Source: Bacteriovoracaceae bacterium UBA3083
GTDB lineage: Bacteria > Bdellovibrionota > Bacteriovoracia > Bacteriovoracales > Bacteriovoracaceae
Assembly (NCBI GenBank): GCA_002366565.1
Contig: DFBJ01000007.1
Location: 124,001 to 188,000, forward strand
Length of the DNA stretch: 64,000 bases
Direction: 5' to 3'
The number at the start of each line of letters is the position of its first letter. Within the stretch, counting starts at the first letter, position 1. The position numbers and the translations under genes are program-made. The notes under the pieces are model-generated. The model saw only the letters and a program-made list of their open reading frames with translations. It did not search any database and was not told the DNA's origin. Positions 1 through 7,790 of the stretch are shown one piece after another.

Positions 1-963
1 TCGTCTAGTAACCCAACTAGGCCAGCAGTGCTTTCACATAGAGTCGTTGGTGATCTAATTAACGATATCAATATTCCTGAAGCCGAAGAAATTGCCTCTC
101 TTATAATGGCAATGGTTGAATTACCAGAATATAAGGATGCACACTTTGGTGTCATTTCATTAAAGGGGCAAAAACAGCATGTTTATATAGATAATCTTTT
201 GAGACAAAGACTCGGTGAACAAACGTATCATAGTAGAAAAATATTATGTGGTAAAGCGGGGCAGTTTCAGGGAGATGAAAGAGAAGTTATTCTTCTTTCA
301 TTGGTAGATATTCCTAAAGATGGTCCTTTGAGAATGACTGCCGCAGAAGGTGATCGTCAAAAGGAGTATAATGTAGCAGTTAGTAGGGCAAAAAATCAGT
401 TATGGGTTATTCATTCACTTAATCCCGATGTTGATTTAAAGTCTGGGGATATTCGCTTAAGGCTAATCTCTCACTCAAATAATCCTGATGCCATTGTTGA
501 TCAATTAAAAATAGATGGAGAAAAAGCTGATTCAGAATTTGAAAAACAAGTACACGCTGATCTAAGAAGAAAGGAAATAGACTTTGTTCCCCAATATGAA
601 ATTGGAAGCTTTAAGATTGATATTGTTGTCTTCTCTGAGGATGGGGCAAAAATCGCGATAGAATGTGATGGAGATAAATATCACTCTTCTGAGGCAGCTG
701 TTCGTAATGATCTTGAAAGGCAAGCTATTCTAGAAAGGCTCGGCCTTAAGTTTATAAGAATTAGAGGGAGCGAATACTTTAGAAAAAAAGTCAAAACTAT
801 GGAGAGTGTGTTTAAAAGATTAGATGAGCTTGGTGTAGTCCCATCTTCAAAACAAGCTCTTGAAAAGAAACCACCCTGCAGTGACCTAAGTAATAAAGTT
901 AGAGCAAGAGCTACAGAAATTCGTAACTCATATATAGAAGAAAGTGAGGATGAAGATGAGTAA
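1..963 (+). CDS. SF1 helicase C-terminal part fused to a restriction-endonuclease-fold domain (5' partial)
   Basis: The frame is open to the first base of the window, so the true start lies upstream and only about 320 residues are visible. The visible part begins inside a superfamily-1 RecA2 domain. QGDEREVILLSLV looks like motif V and YNVAVSRAKNQLWVIHS is motif VI. After it comes a PD-(D/E)xK-type module: KIDIVVF, then IAIECDGDKYH, then a segment on an aligned helix containing RNDLERQ and ending FIRIRGSEYF. This arrangement (UPF1-like helicase plus Vsr/DUF559-like nuclease) is common in large defence-island helicases. Its target here is unknown. The stop codon overlaps the next gene, suggesting coupling. 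Antiphage function is inferred from the domain pair. Confidence 0.8.
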   Translation, partial: SSSNPTRPAVLSHRVVGDLINDINIPEAEEIASLIMAMVELPEYKDAHFGVISLKGQKQHVYIDNLLRQRLGEQTYHSRKILCGKAGQFQGDEREVILLSLVDIPKDGPLRMTAAEGDRQKEYNVAVSRAKNQLWVIHSLNPDVDLKSGDIRLRLISHSNNPDAIVDQLKIDGEKADSEFEKQVHADLRRKEIDFVPQYEIGSFKIDIVVFSEDGAKIAIECDGDKYHSSEAAVRNDLERQAILERLGLKFIRIRGSEYFRKKVKTMESVFKRLDELGVVPSSKQALEKKPPCSDLSNKVRARATEIRNSYIEESEDEDE

Positions 964-1336
964 AGTTATTTCGTTCGACTCCTTGTTTGATTGCGATTTG
1001 TTTCTGGACTCCACATATAAGGGGGGCAGTAGTGGAAACGCAAGTGATGAAGCTATATCTAAAGTTCTATCCGTACAGAACTCTAGTGGATTTAGGTTTT
1101 TAGGTTCTACTAAGGACTTCAGCTTGAAATACTGTGTTCTATATACAACATTTGAAGATTCTAACTGGCCTGATTCAATTGATTATACAACAGGGCAGTT
1201 CATATATTATGGCGATAATAAATCACCAGGTGAACTACATGAAACACCTAAGAAGGGAAATGTAGTATTAAGGAATAGTTTTGAATTGTTGCATTCAGGC
1301 TGTAGAGACAAAATACCCCCATTTTTTATATTTTGA
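956..1336 (+). pseudogene. Truncated AspBHI-type restriction endonuclease N-terminal domain
   Basis: About 126 residues resemble the N-terminal DNA-recognition region of modification-dependent AspBHI-like restriction enzymes. The most telling stretch is GQFIYYGDNKSPGELHETP followed by KKGNVVLRNSF. Family members are several hundred residues long and continue from the PPFFIF segment into more recognition sequence and then a nuclease domain. Here a stop follows PPFFIF directly. I could not find the continuation in either other forward frame over 1337-1420, so this is probably a decayed or deletion-truncated gene rather than one frameshift. ATG at 956 is chosen over GTG 944 because GAGGA lies just upstream; it overlaps the helicase stop by 8 bases. 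Family assignment is from memory of the motif, not a search. Confidence 0.6.
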
Positions 1337-1420
1337 TCCTAGGTAAACCTACAGAGCCAAGGTTATTTAGTGTTATATACGTAAGATCTAATTAGGCTGG
1401 TTCATTAAGAAAGTGGATTT

Positions 1421-2812
1421 ATGAAAACAGATAAAAAGAATTCTAATATATCTCAGGCAATTTCAAATTCTTCTATAGCTTATGATTTGAAAGAGGCGAT
1501 AGCTCTTCATTCTCAAGGACAAGAGCATGGAGTTTTAGCTGAAAAAGCTAATAGTATTCTTGATGCTCTCCAGGGGAAAGATGTAGATCATATTGGTAGC
1601 AATAACTTAAAAAATGGCGCTGATAGAATTGCTAATGGAATGGATATACAAGTGAAGTATTATCGCTCACAAAGTGAAACTATCGGATCTGCATTCGAAG
1701 ATGGAAGTTATAAATACATAACAGATAGTGGTAACGTTATGAGGCTTGAGGTCCCAAGAGATCAGTATGGACACGCTGTAAATTTATTTAAGAAGCGAAT
1801 AGAGGAAGGTCAGGTTCCGGGGGTTTCCAACCCTGATAGAGCTTCTGAAATTGTCATTAGAGGACATTTATCTTATCAACAGGCTCGAAACCTTGCAGAA
1901 TTTGGTACACTAGAGTCGTTAGTTTACGATTCTTACACTGGCGCTATTAAATGCTCATGGGTTTTTGGTCTTTCTTCACTCGTTGCTTGGGCCATTAATA
2001 CTTGGGAAGGAAAAAGTCAAAGGGAGTCTGTGAACTTAGCCTTTACTGAAGGTGTAAAAGCTTATGGCTATAGTGTTGTAAAACATGTTGCGATGAAGCA
2101 GCTAGTGAAAATGAATATAGATGCTTTTCAAAAGGTTCCTGAAGCAATAGTCCAGAATTTACCAGATTATGTAGTCGATAAAACCGTCAATTTGTTAAAG
2201 CCTGGTAGTAAGCATTTCACCCATAGTACAGCGAGAGAGTGGCTAACTAAAACTTTAGAAAGTGATTTAATTACTGCTACAGCTATCTTTTCAATTGGTG
2301 CCTCTTATGACCTCTTTCGATGTTATCGAGGACAGCTTGACCTTACAGAATTTCTTGAAAATAGAGCAAGGTCTGTAGTTCAAATTTCAACATCAATAGT
2401 TTTTTCAAAAGTAGGAACTGCTGTTGGAAACTTCGTTTTACCTGGAGTGGGGGGAGTTGTAGGAGGGATAATCGGTGCTATTATAGGCTGGATTAAAGGA
2501 GCTCAAATATTTGATTCTTTTTCTTCTGAAGAAAAAAAATATATATTGGATTACACAGAAAAGCATCTCAGGCGACTTTATAGGTCATTTGTTCTGTCTG
2601 AAAGAGAGAAAGAAAACTTAGAAAATAAATTCAGGCGCATAATGAGTAGTGAAGAGGGAGTTAAAAAATATATAAAAAATCTAAAAAAAGGGGATTTGGA
2701 TACTTGGGATGACGAGGTAGAACGATATTGGCTTAAATACTTTAAATATGTTTATAAGAGGCGAAGCAAGATAAAAATTACAAATTCAAGAGCGCTTAAA
2801 TATATCAGTTAA
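1421..2812 (+). CDS. Conserved unknown protein with glycine-zipper membrane segment
   Basis: 463 residues, no signal peptide. I do not recognise a named domain. The N-terminal half is soluble and contains a conserved-looking block (KYYRSQSETIGSAFEDGSYK, then EVPRDQYGHAVNLFKKRI and GQVPGVSNP). A hydrophobic helix (WVFGLSSLVAWAINTW) follows near residue 185. A glycine-rich stretch (PGVGGVVGGIIGAIIGWIKG) near residues 340-360 reads as a GxxxG glycine zipper. The C-terminus is highly charged (many Lys, Arg, Glu). Position behind a defence-type helicase/nuclease and a broken restriction gene suggests accessory DNA. A membrane-acting effector is one possibility, but the function is unknown. AAGTGGATTT precedes the ATG. 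Confidence 0.6.
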   Translation: MKTDKKNSNISQAISNSSIAYDLKEAIALHSQGQEHGVLAEKANSILDALQGKDVDHIGSNNLKNGADRIANGMDIQVKYYRSQSETIGSAFEDGSYKYITDSGNVMRLEVPRDQYGHAVNLFKKRIEEGQVPGVSNPDRASEIVIRGHLSYQQARNLAEFGTLESLVYDSYTGAIKCSWVFGLSSLVAWAINTWEGKSQRESVNLAFTEGVKAYGYSVVKHVAMKQLVKMNIDAFQKVPEAIVQNLPDYVVDKTVNLLKPGSKHFTHSTAREWLTKTLESDLITATAIFSIGASYDLFRCYRGQLDLTEFLENRARSVVQISTSIVFSKVGTAVGNFVLPGVGGVVGGIIGAIIGWIKGAQIFDSFSSEEKKYILDYTEKHLRRLYRSFVLSEREKENLENKFRRIMSSEEGVKKYIKNLKKGDLDTWDDEVERYWLKYFKYVYKRRSKIKITNSRALKYIS

Positions 2813-3301
2813 TAAAAAGAAACTTTATTTTAAGAAAAATTTTCTCTTTCATGAACTGCCTTTAAAGGAGTATAGCACTCATATCTTATAAATTAAGTAG
2901 AGAGTTGTGCAAATTCTTTTGCAGTCTTAGAATTTTCTGAAATAAAAGTTCCGGCATCTAGGGTGCCGAACTTATTAATTACTATGAAATATAATGAAGT
3001 AGCGTTAAATAAGAAAACACACTAAACATCTTTATCAGTCGATAAGTTCACGATTTTGTTAATGTTAGTATTGTTGCCTAAGATAGATCGGGTAGTTCTG
3101 GCATATTCAGAACTCAGTTCGTAATCATTGTTTATTATCTTTTTGTGCAAAAGTATAGAAGACAAATGTGTGTTGCGTTAGAGTGACTGCTTGTTGATCA
3201 AGAACCAATCAAAAAAGTCGGCTTTGACTTGCGTCATAGTTGTGTATCCAAAATTATCAAGGTATTTTAAGGTAAAGAATTTAACTTTTTGGGAGAAAGT
3301 C
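2813..3301. other. Intergenic region between accessory DNA and core genes
   Basis: No convincing gene. Two imperfect hairpins are visible. One at 2946-2973 (AAGTTC, bulged C, GGCA, 7-base loop, TGCCGAACTT) is followed by an AT-rich tail and could be a weak terminator. The other at 3094-3114 is AGTTCTG, GCATATT, CAGAACT. A frame open from 3191 runs into the next gene but has no ribosome binding site. A TTGACT at 3224 lacks a good -10 partner, so I do not call a promoter. Confidence 0.5.
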
Positions 3302-4363
3302 ATGGAACTCGTGTTTAATGCACAGCAGATTTTACAACGTGGAAAAGGTCTAACATTTGATGATGTCTTAATGATTCCAAGACACTCAGAGATTGCGTCT
3401 AGAAGAATACCTACACTTAATTCTAAGGCAACTAAGAATTACGAAATTGAAACTCCTATCATTTCTGCAAATATGGACACTGTTACAGGTGTTGATATGG
3501 CCTGTGCTATGGCCAAAATTGGTGGACTAGGAATTCTCCACCGATTCATGTCACCTGAAGAACAAGTTGAAGATGTAAAAAGAATTCAAAAATATATTAA
3601 AGAGAATAATTTAAAAGGACCTGTTGCTGCATCTATCGGTGTTAAAGATGAAGGTAAACTTCGTGCAAAACTTTTAGCCGATATTGGTGTCGAGATCCTT
3701 ACTATTGATATCGCTCACGGCGATTCAGTTATGATGCTTGAAACGCTAGAGTACGTAAAAAAGACTTGGCCTCACATCGATGTAATTGCAGGTAACGTTG
3801 CCACTGGCGATGGCGTTAAGAGAATGATTGATCTTGGTGCTGATGCAGTTAAGGTTGGAATAGGTCCAGGTTCAATGTGTACAACTCGTATCATTACAGG
3901 GCATGGTGTTCCTCAATTAACAGCAATCGCAATGTGCGTTGATGAAGCTGTTAAGCATGGAGTTCCAGTAATTGCCGATGGTGGAATCAAAACATCTGGT
4001 GATATCGTTAAAGCACTATGCGCTGGAGCACAAACAATTATGGCCGGATCACTTCTTTCTGGAACTTTAGAAACTCCAGGGGAATTAAAAGGCGGAATGA
4101 AAGAATATAGAGGTATGGCCTCAAAAGCAGCGCAAGTATCATGGCGTGGTGAACTTCCAAAAGGAATGGCAGCAGAGGGTGTAGATACTCTTGTTCCTTG
4201 TAAAGGACCAGTGGCAGATGTAATTTCTGAACTAACTGGTGGTCTTAGATCTGGAATGACTTATCTTGGTGTTGATAATATTGCGGCTATGAAAGAGGTT
4301 GGTCTCTTCATGGAAATGAGTACTTCAGGAATGACTGAGTCTCGTCCACATGGAAAGGTTTAA
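3302..4363 (+). CDS. guaB: IMP dehydrogenase/GMP reductase family enzyme lacking CBS domains
   Basis: 353 residues when started at 3302, where GGGAG sits 6 bases upstream; an in-frame extension to 3191 has no Shine-Dalgarno sequence. The fold is the (beta/alpha)8 IMPDH/GMPR barrel. LTFDDVLMIP opens the chain, ISANMDTVTG follows, and the catalytic Cys loop is GIGPGSMCTTRIITGHGVPQ. The Cys loop matches IMPDH more closely than GMP reductase. However, the CBS (Bateman) pair of usual ~490-aa IMPDHs is absent, and the flap (YRGMASKAAQVSWRGELPKG) lacks an obvious Arg-Tyr dyad. It therefore acts in guanine nucleotide metabolism as a CBS-less IMPDH or as a GMP reductase; the sequence alone does not decide. 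First gene of an apparent three-gene run with plsB-like and an unknown gene. Confidence 0.8.
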   Translation: MELVFNAQQILQRGKGLTFDDVLMIPRHSEIASRRIPTLNSKATKNYEIETPIISANMDTVTGVDMACAMAKIGGLGILHRFMSPEEQVEDVKRIQKYIKENNLKGPVAASIGVKDEGKLRAKLLADIGVEILTIDIAHGDSVMMLETLEYVKKTWPHIDVIAGNVATGDGVKRMIDLGADAVKVGIGPGSMCTTRIITGHGVPQLTAIAMCVDEAVKHGVPVIADGGIKTSGDIVKALCAGAQTIMAGSLLSGTLETPGELKGGMKEYRGMASKAAQVSWRGELPKGMAAEGVDTLVPCKGPVADVISELTGGLRSGMTYLGVDNIAAMKEVGLFMEMSTSGMTESRPHGKV

Positions 4364-4375
4364 TAAGGAATTTTA

Positions 4376-6169
4376 ATGAGTCTATTTAACGGACAAGAGA
4401 AAATAGTTCTCTCTTACCCAAAGCTAAAAGCTAGAATTGAGGGGAGAGAGAATCCAAAAGAAGAAAGAGAAAAAGCATTAAAAAACTTGGCCGAGATTCG
4501 CGCTGAGTTTTCTAAAACATATATAAAGTCTTTTCAAAAATTACTAGATTCTGCTCTACCAAAACTTTATGATGGGGTTAACTTCTCTGAGAATGGTGTA
4601 GATTTTAATAAACTAGTTAAAGAGAAGTCTGTTGTGATGGTTCCTAACCATCAATCTCATGCTGATTACGTTGCCATCAATTATATGGTTTTTAAGAAGT
4701 ATGGTTTTCCTCTCTATGTAGCAGGTGGGAATAATCTAAATATCTTTCCAATTGGTAAGCTTTTTAGAAAATCTGGTTGTTTTTTCATAAGAAGATCTTT
4801 TGCTAGTGATATTCTTTATAAACTGACTCTTGAAGCTTATCTCTATTATCTATTAATGGAGCAAAAGCCTATTGAGTTCTTTTTTGAAGGTGGTAGATCT
4901 AGAACAGGAAAGCTTCTTTCTCCAAAGTACGGTCTTTATCAAATGATTTTAGAGGCCCACAGCCATCTTCCTGTAGATAGGAAGAAGGACCTAGCGTTTG
5001 TCCCTGTGAGTATCGTTCATGAATATGTTCCTGAACAAAAGTCCCTAGCAAAAGAGCTTGGTGGAGCAAAGAAAACTAAAGAGAGCACAGGGCAATTATT
5101 AAGTCTTTTTAAGCTCTTTAGTTACCAATTTGGATCAGTTCATATCAAACTTGGTGAGCCTGTTATAGCTGCTAAGAAAAACGATGATAATCTTAAAGAA
5201 GATGTACAAAACCTGGCGTTTGAATGCTTTAGAACTGTTGGCGCAAATATGAGCGTCACACCTTCAGCACTCTTAGGTCTGATTCTTTTAGATGAGCCTG
5301 CTGGAGCTCTAGACTGGACAGATATCCTCGCTAAAGGAAAGCAGATCATTGAATTCTGTGACACATATAGAATCCCTTATACTGATTCAATGCAAGAAGC
5401 AAAGCTTGAAGATAGTCTTGGCCGTGCATTAGATATAATGATTGGTAATAAGAAAATCGATGTCATTGGAAAGAGCTCAAGAAGTCACACGTTCTATGCA
5501 ATCAAAGACGACCACAGACAAGAATTACTTTACTTTAAAAATACAATTCTTCATCACTTCCTAATTCCATGGGTTATTAACTATGCTTGGATTAATCTAT
5601 TTAGTGGAAAGATTGAAACAGTAAGTGATTTAAAGAAATTATTCTTAGGTCATAGAAGACTCTTAAAGCATGAATTCTATCTTCCAACGATTAAAGATTT
5701 TATGGAGAAGTCATTTATTCTTCTATCTTACCTTATAGGTAGAGATATTAGCTCTCTTGAGGAATGTTTAGAGCTGTCTCATAAAGAGTTATATACAATT
5801 GCTTCTAGTCTTGGTGTGTTCTCTAGATCCTTCAATTATATAATTGAGGCGTACTATACAAGTGCTTGCGCATTTAAATCTCTTGGTGAAGCTAATGGTG
5901 ACGCAGGCTTTAAGATGAGTGATTACTCTAAGAGGTTTAAAGAAATACATAAAGAGGAAAAAGAATTAGCTGTAATCGTTAAGTTCCCAGAGTCAAACTC
6001 TGAGCCTCTTATGAAATCATCTATGAAGTACTTTCTACATGAAGAGATGATTGTTAACTCTGCCGGTGAAATTAAAATTAAAAATCTTGAATTACTTAAT
6101 GAAAATATCGCAAACTTTGAAAATCTCTTATTAGAGCTTAGAAAGTTTAACCTTCGTTCTCAAGCATAA
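4376..6169 (+). CDS. plsB: Glycerol-3-phosphate acyltransferase, PlsB/DHAPAT family
   Basis: 597 residues. NHQSHADY at residues 91-98 is the HX4D catalytic block I. IRR at 138-140 and EGGRSRTGK at 171-179 are further blocks of the PlsB/DHAPAT acyltransferase family. These enzymes acylate the sn-1 position of glycerol-3-phosphate at the inner membrane to begin phospholipid synthesis. The protein is much shorter than E. coli PlsB (807 aa), with the catalytic domain close to the N-terminus, so an N-terminal region is missing and the C-terminal half differs. A gap of 12 bases from the preceding gene and none to the next suggest one transcript. Confidence 0.88.
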   Translation: MSLFNGQEKIVLSYPKLKARIEGRENPKEEREKALKNLAEIRAEFSKTYIKSFQKLLDSALPKLYDGVNFSENGVDFNKLVKEKSVVMVPNHQSHADYVAINYMVFKKYGFPLYVAGGNNLNIFPIGKLFRKSGCFFIRRSFASDILYKLTLEAYLYYLLMEQKPIEFFFEGGRSRTGKLLSPKYGLYQMILEAHSHLPVDRKKDLAFVPVSIVHEYVPEQKSLAKELGGAKKTKESTGQLLSLFKLFSYQFGSVHIKLGEPVIAAKKNDDNLKEDVQNLAFECFRTVGANMSVTPSALLGLILLDEPAGALDWTDILAKGKQIIEFCDTYRIPYTDSMQEAKLEDSLGRALDIMIGNKKIDVIGKSSRSHTFYAIKDDHRQELLYFKNTILHHFLIPWVINYAWINLFSGKIETVSDLKKLFLGHRRLLKHEFYLPTIKDFMEKSFILLSYLIGRDISSLEECLELSHKELYTIASSLGVFSRSFNYIIEAYYTSACAFKSLGEANGDAGFKMSDYSKRFKEIHKEEKELAVIVKFPESNSEPLMKSSMKYFLHEEMIVNSAGEIKIKNLELLNENIANFENLLLELRKFNLRSQA

Positions 6170-6601
6170 ATGATGGATAGTGTTAAAGAAGTTGAAATTG
6201 GCAACGGACGAGTAATTCTTAAGCAAGCAAATCTTCAGGAAGTTGATGTTGTTGCAATGCTGAAAGAAGTAGATGGCTTCATTGATAGAAGTCCGAAGCT
6301 AACTAGAGCTTCAGATTCTAGCTTTATTTACTTTTTTGATAATAAAAGTCAGGTTGTCCATGTTGGTAAAGAAATTATAGGCTTCTGTAGTAGTGACTTT
6401 TTGGAAGATTTTGATCTTTCATCTATGGACTTAGCTTCTTCGACTCTTTACAGTTATACTTACAATGGTGATTTAGAAATTGACTCAATTCTAATTAAAG
6501 AAAAATTAATTAGACAAACAGAGAGCTTTTTACCAATGTGGAGAATAAGACTTTCTGGAACAACTAGTCAGTTGATTCACTTAGAGTTCTGGAAAAGTTG
6601 A
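6170..6601 (+). CDS. Hypothetical protein, 143 aa
   Basis: I do not recognise this protein. It begins directly after the acyltransferase stop (TAA then ATGATG), so translation is probably coupled. It has no signal peptide, no transmembrane helix and no cysteine cluster. The composition is ordinary for a soluble alpha/beta protein. The C-terminus (SFLPMWRIRLSG) is the most hydrophobic and aromatic part. A weak AT-rich terminator follows at 6622-6651, ending the transcription unit. Confidence 0.6.
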   Translation: MMDSVKEVEIGNGRVILKQANLQEVDVVAMLKEVDGFIDRSPKLTRASDSSFIYFFDNKSQVVHVGKEIIGFCSSDFLEDFDLSSMDLASSTLYSYTYNGDLEIDSILIKEKLIRQTESFLPMWRIRLSGTTSQLIHLEFWKS

Positions 6602-6621
6602 TTATTTTTATAAAATAGGCC

Positions 6622-6651
6622 AAAATTAAAGTAATATAGCTTTAATTTTTT
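6622..6651 (+). terminator. Weak intrinsic terminator
   Basis: AAAATTAAAG pairs with CTTTAATTTT around an 8-base loop (TAATATAG) and runs into six T residues. The stem is AT-rich, so it may be leaky. It separates the plsB unit from infC. Confidence 0.55.
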
Positions 6652-6700
6652 GCATTAGCATGATATTTCATATGCTTATGCGGTAATACAAAATTCACTT

Positions 6701-6714
6701 GGAGGTGATTTATT
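6701..6714 (+). promoter_or_regulatory. infC ribosome binding site and AUU start (autoregulatory)
   Basis: GGAGGTGATTTATT: a near-perfect anti-Shine-Dalgarno match, with an in-frame TGA inside it and an ATT six bases after GGAGG. No ATG, GTG or TTG lies in frame until codon 53. In E. coli the same AUU start makes infC sensitive to IF-3 level; the same control is inferred here. Confidence 0.85.
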
Positions 6715-7308
6715 AAAGACAAGCATCGCGGCGGTAGAGGAAAGAACTTAGGTCCTCGTATTAATGACCAGATTAGAATCAATGAGTGTAGACTTATTGG
6801 CGATGACGGTACTGCTTATGGTGTCGTTACTTTAGATAAGGCAAGAGACATTGCTGCAGATCTTGGAATGGATCTAGTTGAGGTTTCTCCTACAGCTAAA
6901 CCTCCTGTTGTTAAAGTAATCGATTACGGTAAATTTAAATATGACCAGCAAAAGAAGGCCAATGAGGCTAAGAAAAAGCAGGCACAGGTTTCATTGAAGG
7001 AAATTCAATTTAGACCTAATATTGAAGCTCATGATCTTGAGACTAAGCTTAAGCGCGCTGAAAAATTTCTTGATCAGGGTGATAAGATTAAAATGGTTAT
7101 GCAATTTCGTGGACGTGAAATGGCATATAGAGACCAAGGTATGCTTAAATTTAAAGATATCCTAGCGACTGTTGAAGCTCTAGGTTCTCAAATTGAAGCT
7201 GATCCTAAAATGATGGGGAATAGGATTATTACTATCGTAGCTCCGACTAAGAAACCTGCTAAGGGTGTTGCTGAAAAAGCTGCTCCTAAGGCCGAAGAGA
7301 ATAACTAA
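6712..7308 (+). CDS. infC: Translation initiation factor IF-3, ATT start codon
   Basis: 198 residues. IF-3 binds the 30S subunit and rejects non-cognate start codons and initiator tRNAs. The N-domain (GPRINDQIRINECRLI, then DLVEVSPTAKPPVVKVIDYG) and C-domain (KEIQFRP, KIKMVMQFRGREMAY) are both present. An in-frame TGA at 6706-6708 lies immediately upstream. The first in-frame ATG (6868) would delete the N-domain, so initiation must be between them. ATT at 6712, preceded by GGAGGTGA with normal spacing and followed by AAA, matches the E. coli infC arrangement, where the AUU start allows IF-3 to repress its own synthesis. A hairpin terminator at 7350-7378 follows. Confidence 0.95.
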   Translation: MKDKHRGGRGKNLGPRINDQIRINECRLIGDDGTAYGVVTLDKARDIAADLGMDLVEVSPTAKPPVVKVIDYGKFKYDQQKKANEAKKKQAQVSLKEIQFRPNIEAHDLETKLKRAEKFLDQGDKIKMVMQFRGREMAYRDQGMLKFKDILATVEALGSQIEADPKMMGNRIITIVAPTKKPAKGVAEKAAPKAEENN

Positions 7309-7349
7309 TAGTAAAATTAGCTACTTAGCTATTTTCTTTTTTTATACTG

Positions 7350-7378
7350 GGACTTAACCCTGCGTTAAGTCCTTATTT
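7350..7378 (+). terminator. Terminator or attenuator between infC and rpmI
   Basis: GGACTTAAC (7350-7358), loop CCTGC, GTTAAGTCC (7364-7372), then TTATTTTTT. A perfect 9-bp stem with a T-rich tail. A separate promoter for rpmI lies just downstream, so infC and the L35/L20 genes may be largely separate transcripts. Confidence 0.8.
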
Positions 7379-7405
7379 TTTCTTTCTTTTTACTCAAAAT
7401 ATCCT

Positions 7406-7434
7406 TTTACAAACTCATTTAAAATTGTTATAAA
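7406..7434 (+). promoter_or_regulatory. Sigma-70 type promoter for rpmI-rplT
   Basis: TTTACA (7406-7411), 17-base spacer, TATAAA (7429-7434). This is the cleanest sigma-70-like promoter I see in the window. The predicted leader before rpmI is about 60 bases and contains a UUCG hairpin, ACGGT-TTCG-ACCGT, at about 7460-7473. Confidence 0.75.
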
Positions 7435-7500
7435 ATGCTGCTTCAATTATTTAGTTTTGACACGGTTTCGACCGTAGGTGAAATCAGAGGAGATTTAGCG

Positions 7501-7698
7501 ATGCCTAAGATGAAGACCAGAAGAGCAGCAGCCAAAAGATTTAAGGCAGTTGGTAATGGTAAATTTAAAAGAAAAAGAGCAAACTTAAGACACATTCTTG
7601 AGAAAAAAGCTCACGATTGTAAGAAAAGAGCTGGTAAGACTGACTACGTAGATCAAGCAGATCTAGGTCGTGTTAAGGCCATGCTACCGTACGCATAA
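7501..7698 (+). CDS. rpmI: 50S ribosomal protein L35
   Basis: 65 residues, the usual bL35 length. It opens with the family signature MPKMKTRRAAAKRF and is Lys/Arg-rich throughout. AGAGGAGA upstream fixes the start at 7501; the longer frame from 7435 lies in the leader. It is the first gene of the L35-L20 pair, downstream of its own promoter at 7406-7434. Confidence 0.96.
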   Translation: MPKMKTRRAAAKRFKAVGNGKFKRKRANLRHILEKKAHDCKKRAGKTDYVDQADLGRVKAMLPYA

Positions 7699-7719
7699 TT
7701 AAAGAATAATAAAACTGAG

Positions 7720-7770
7720 GCTTGGGATTCTAACTTTAGAGTAAGAAGCGCAAAGAAAATTGGCCCCCAA
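7720..7770 (+). promoter_or_regulatory. Possible L20 regulatory hairpin in rpmI-rplT spacer
   Basis: In the 92-base spacer, CTTGGG near 7721-7727 can pair with CCCAAG near 7765-7770. The enclosed sequence holds a small inner hairpin (TCTA, ACTT, TAGA). L20 binds its own mRNA in other bacteria; a role here is inference from position and pairing only. Confidence 0.35.
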
Positions 7771-7790
7771 GTATTCGTTAAGGAGATTTT

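Noticed and set aside
1337..1420. Continuation of the truncated restriction enzyme by a single frameshift
   Set aside because: The other two forward frames give only short unrelated peptides, so a deletion or strong divergence is more likely.
3191..3301. 37-residue N-terminal extension of the IMPDH-family enzyme
   Set aside because: No ribosome binding site and no similarity to the family; GGGAG at 3291 fits ATG 3302.
6868..7308. IF-3 starting at the first in-frame ATG
   Set aside because: It would lack the N-terminal domain, whose sequence is present and in frame back to ATT 6712.
7441..7475. tmRNA-like sequence (GGTTTCGACC) in the rpmI leader
   Set aside because: Only a short UUCG hairpin; no tRNA-like ends or tag reading frame.
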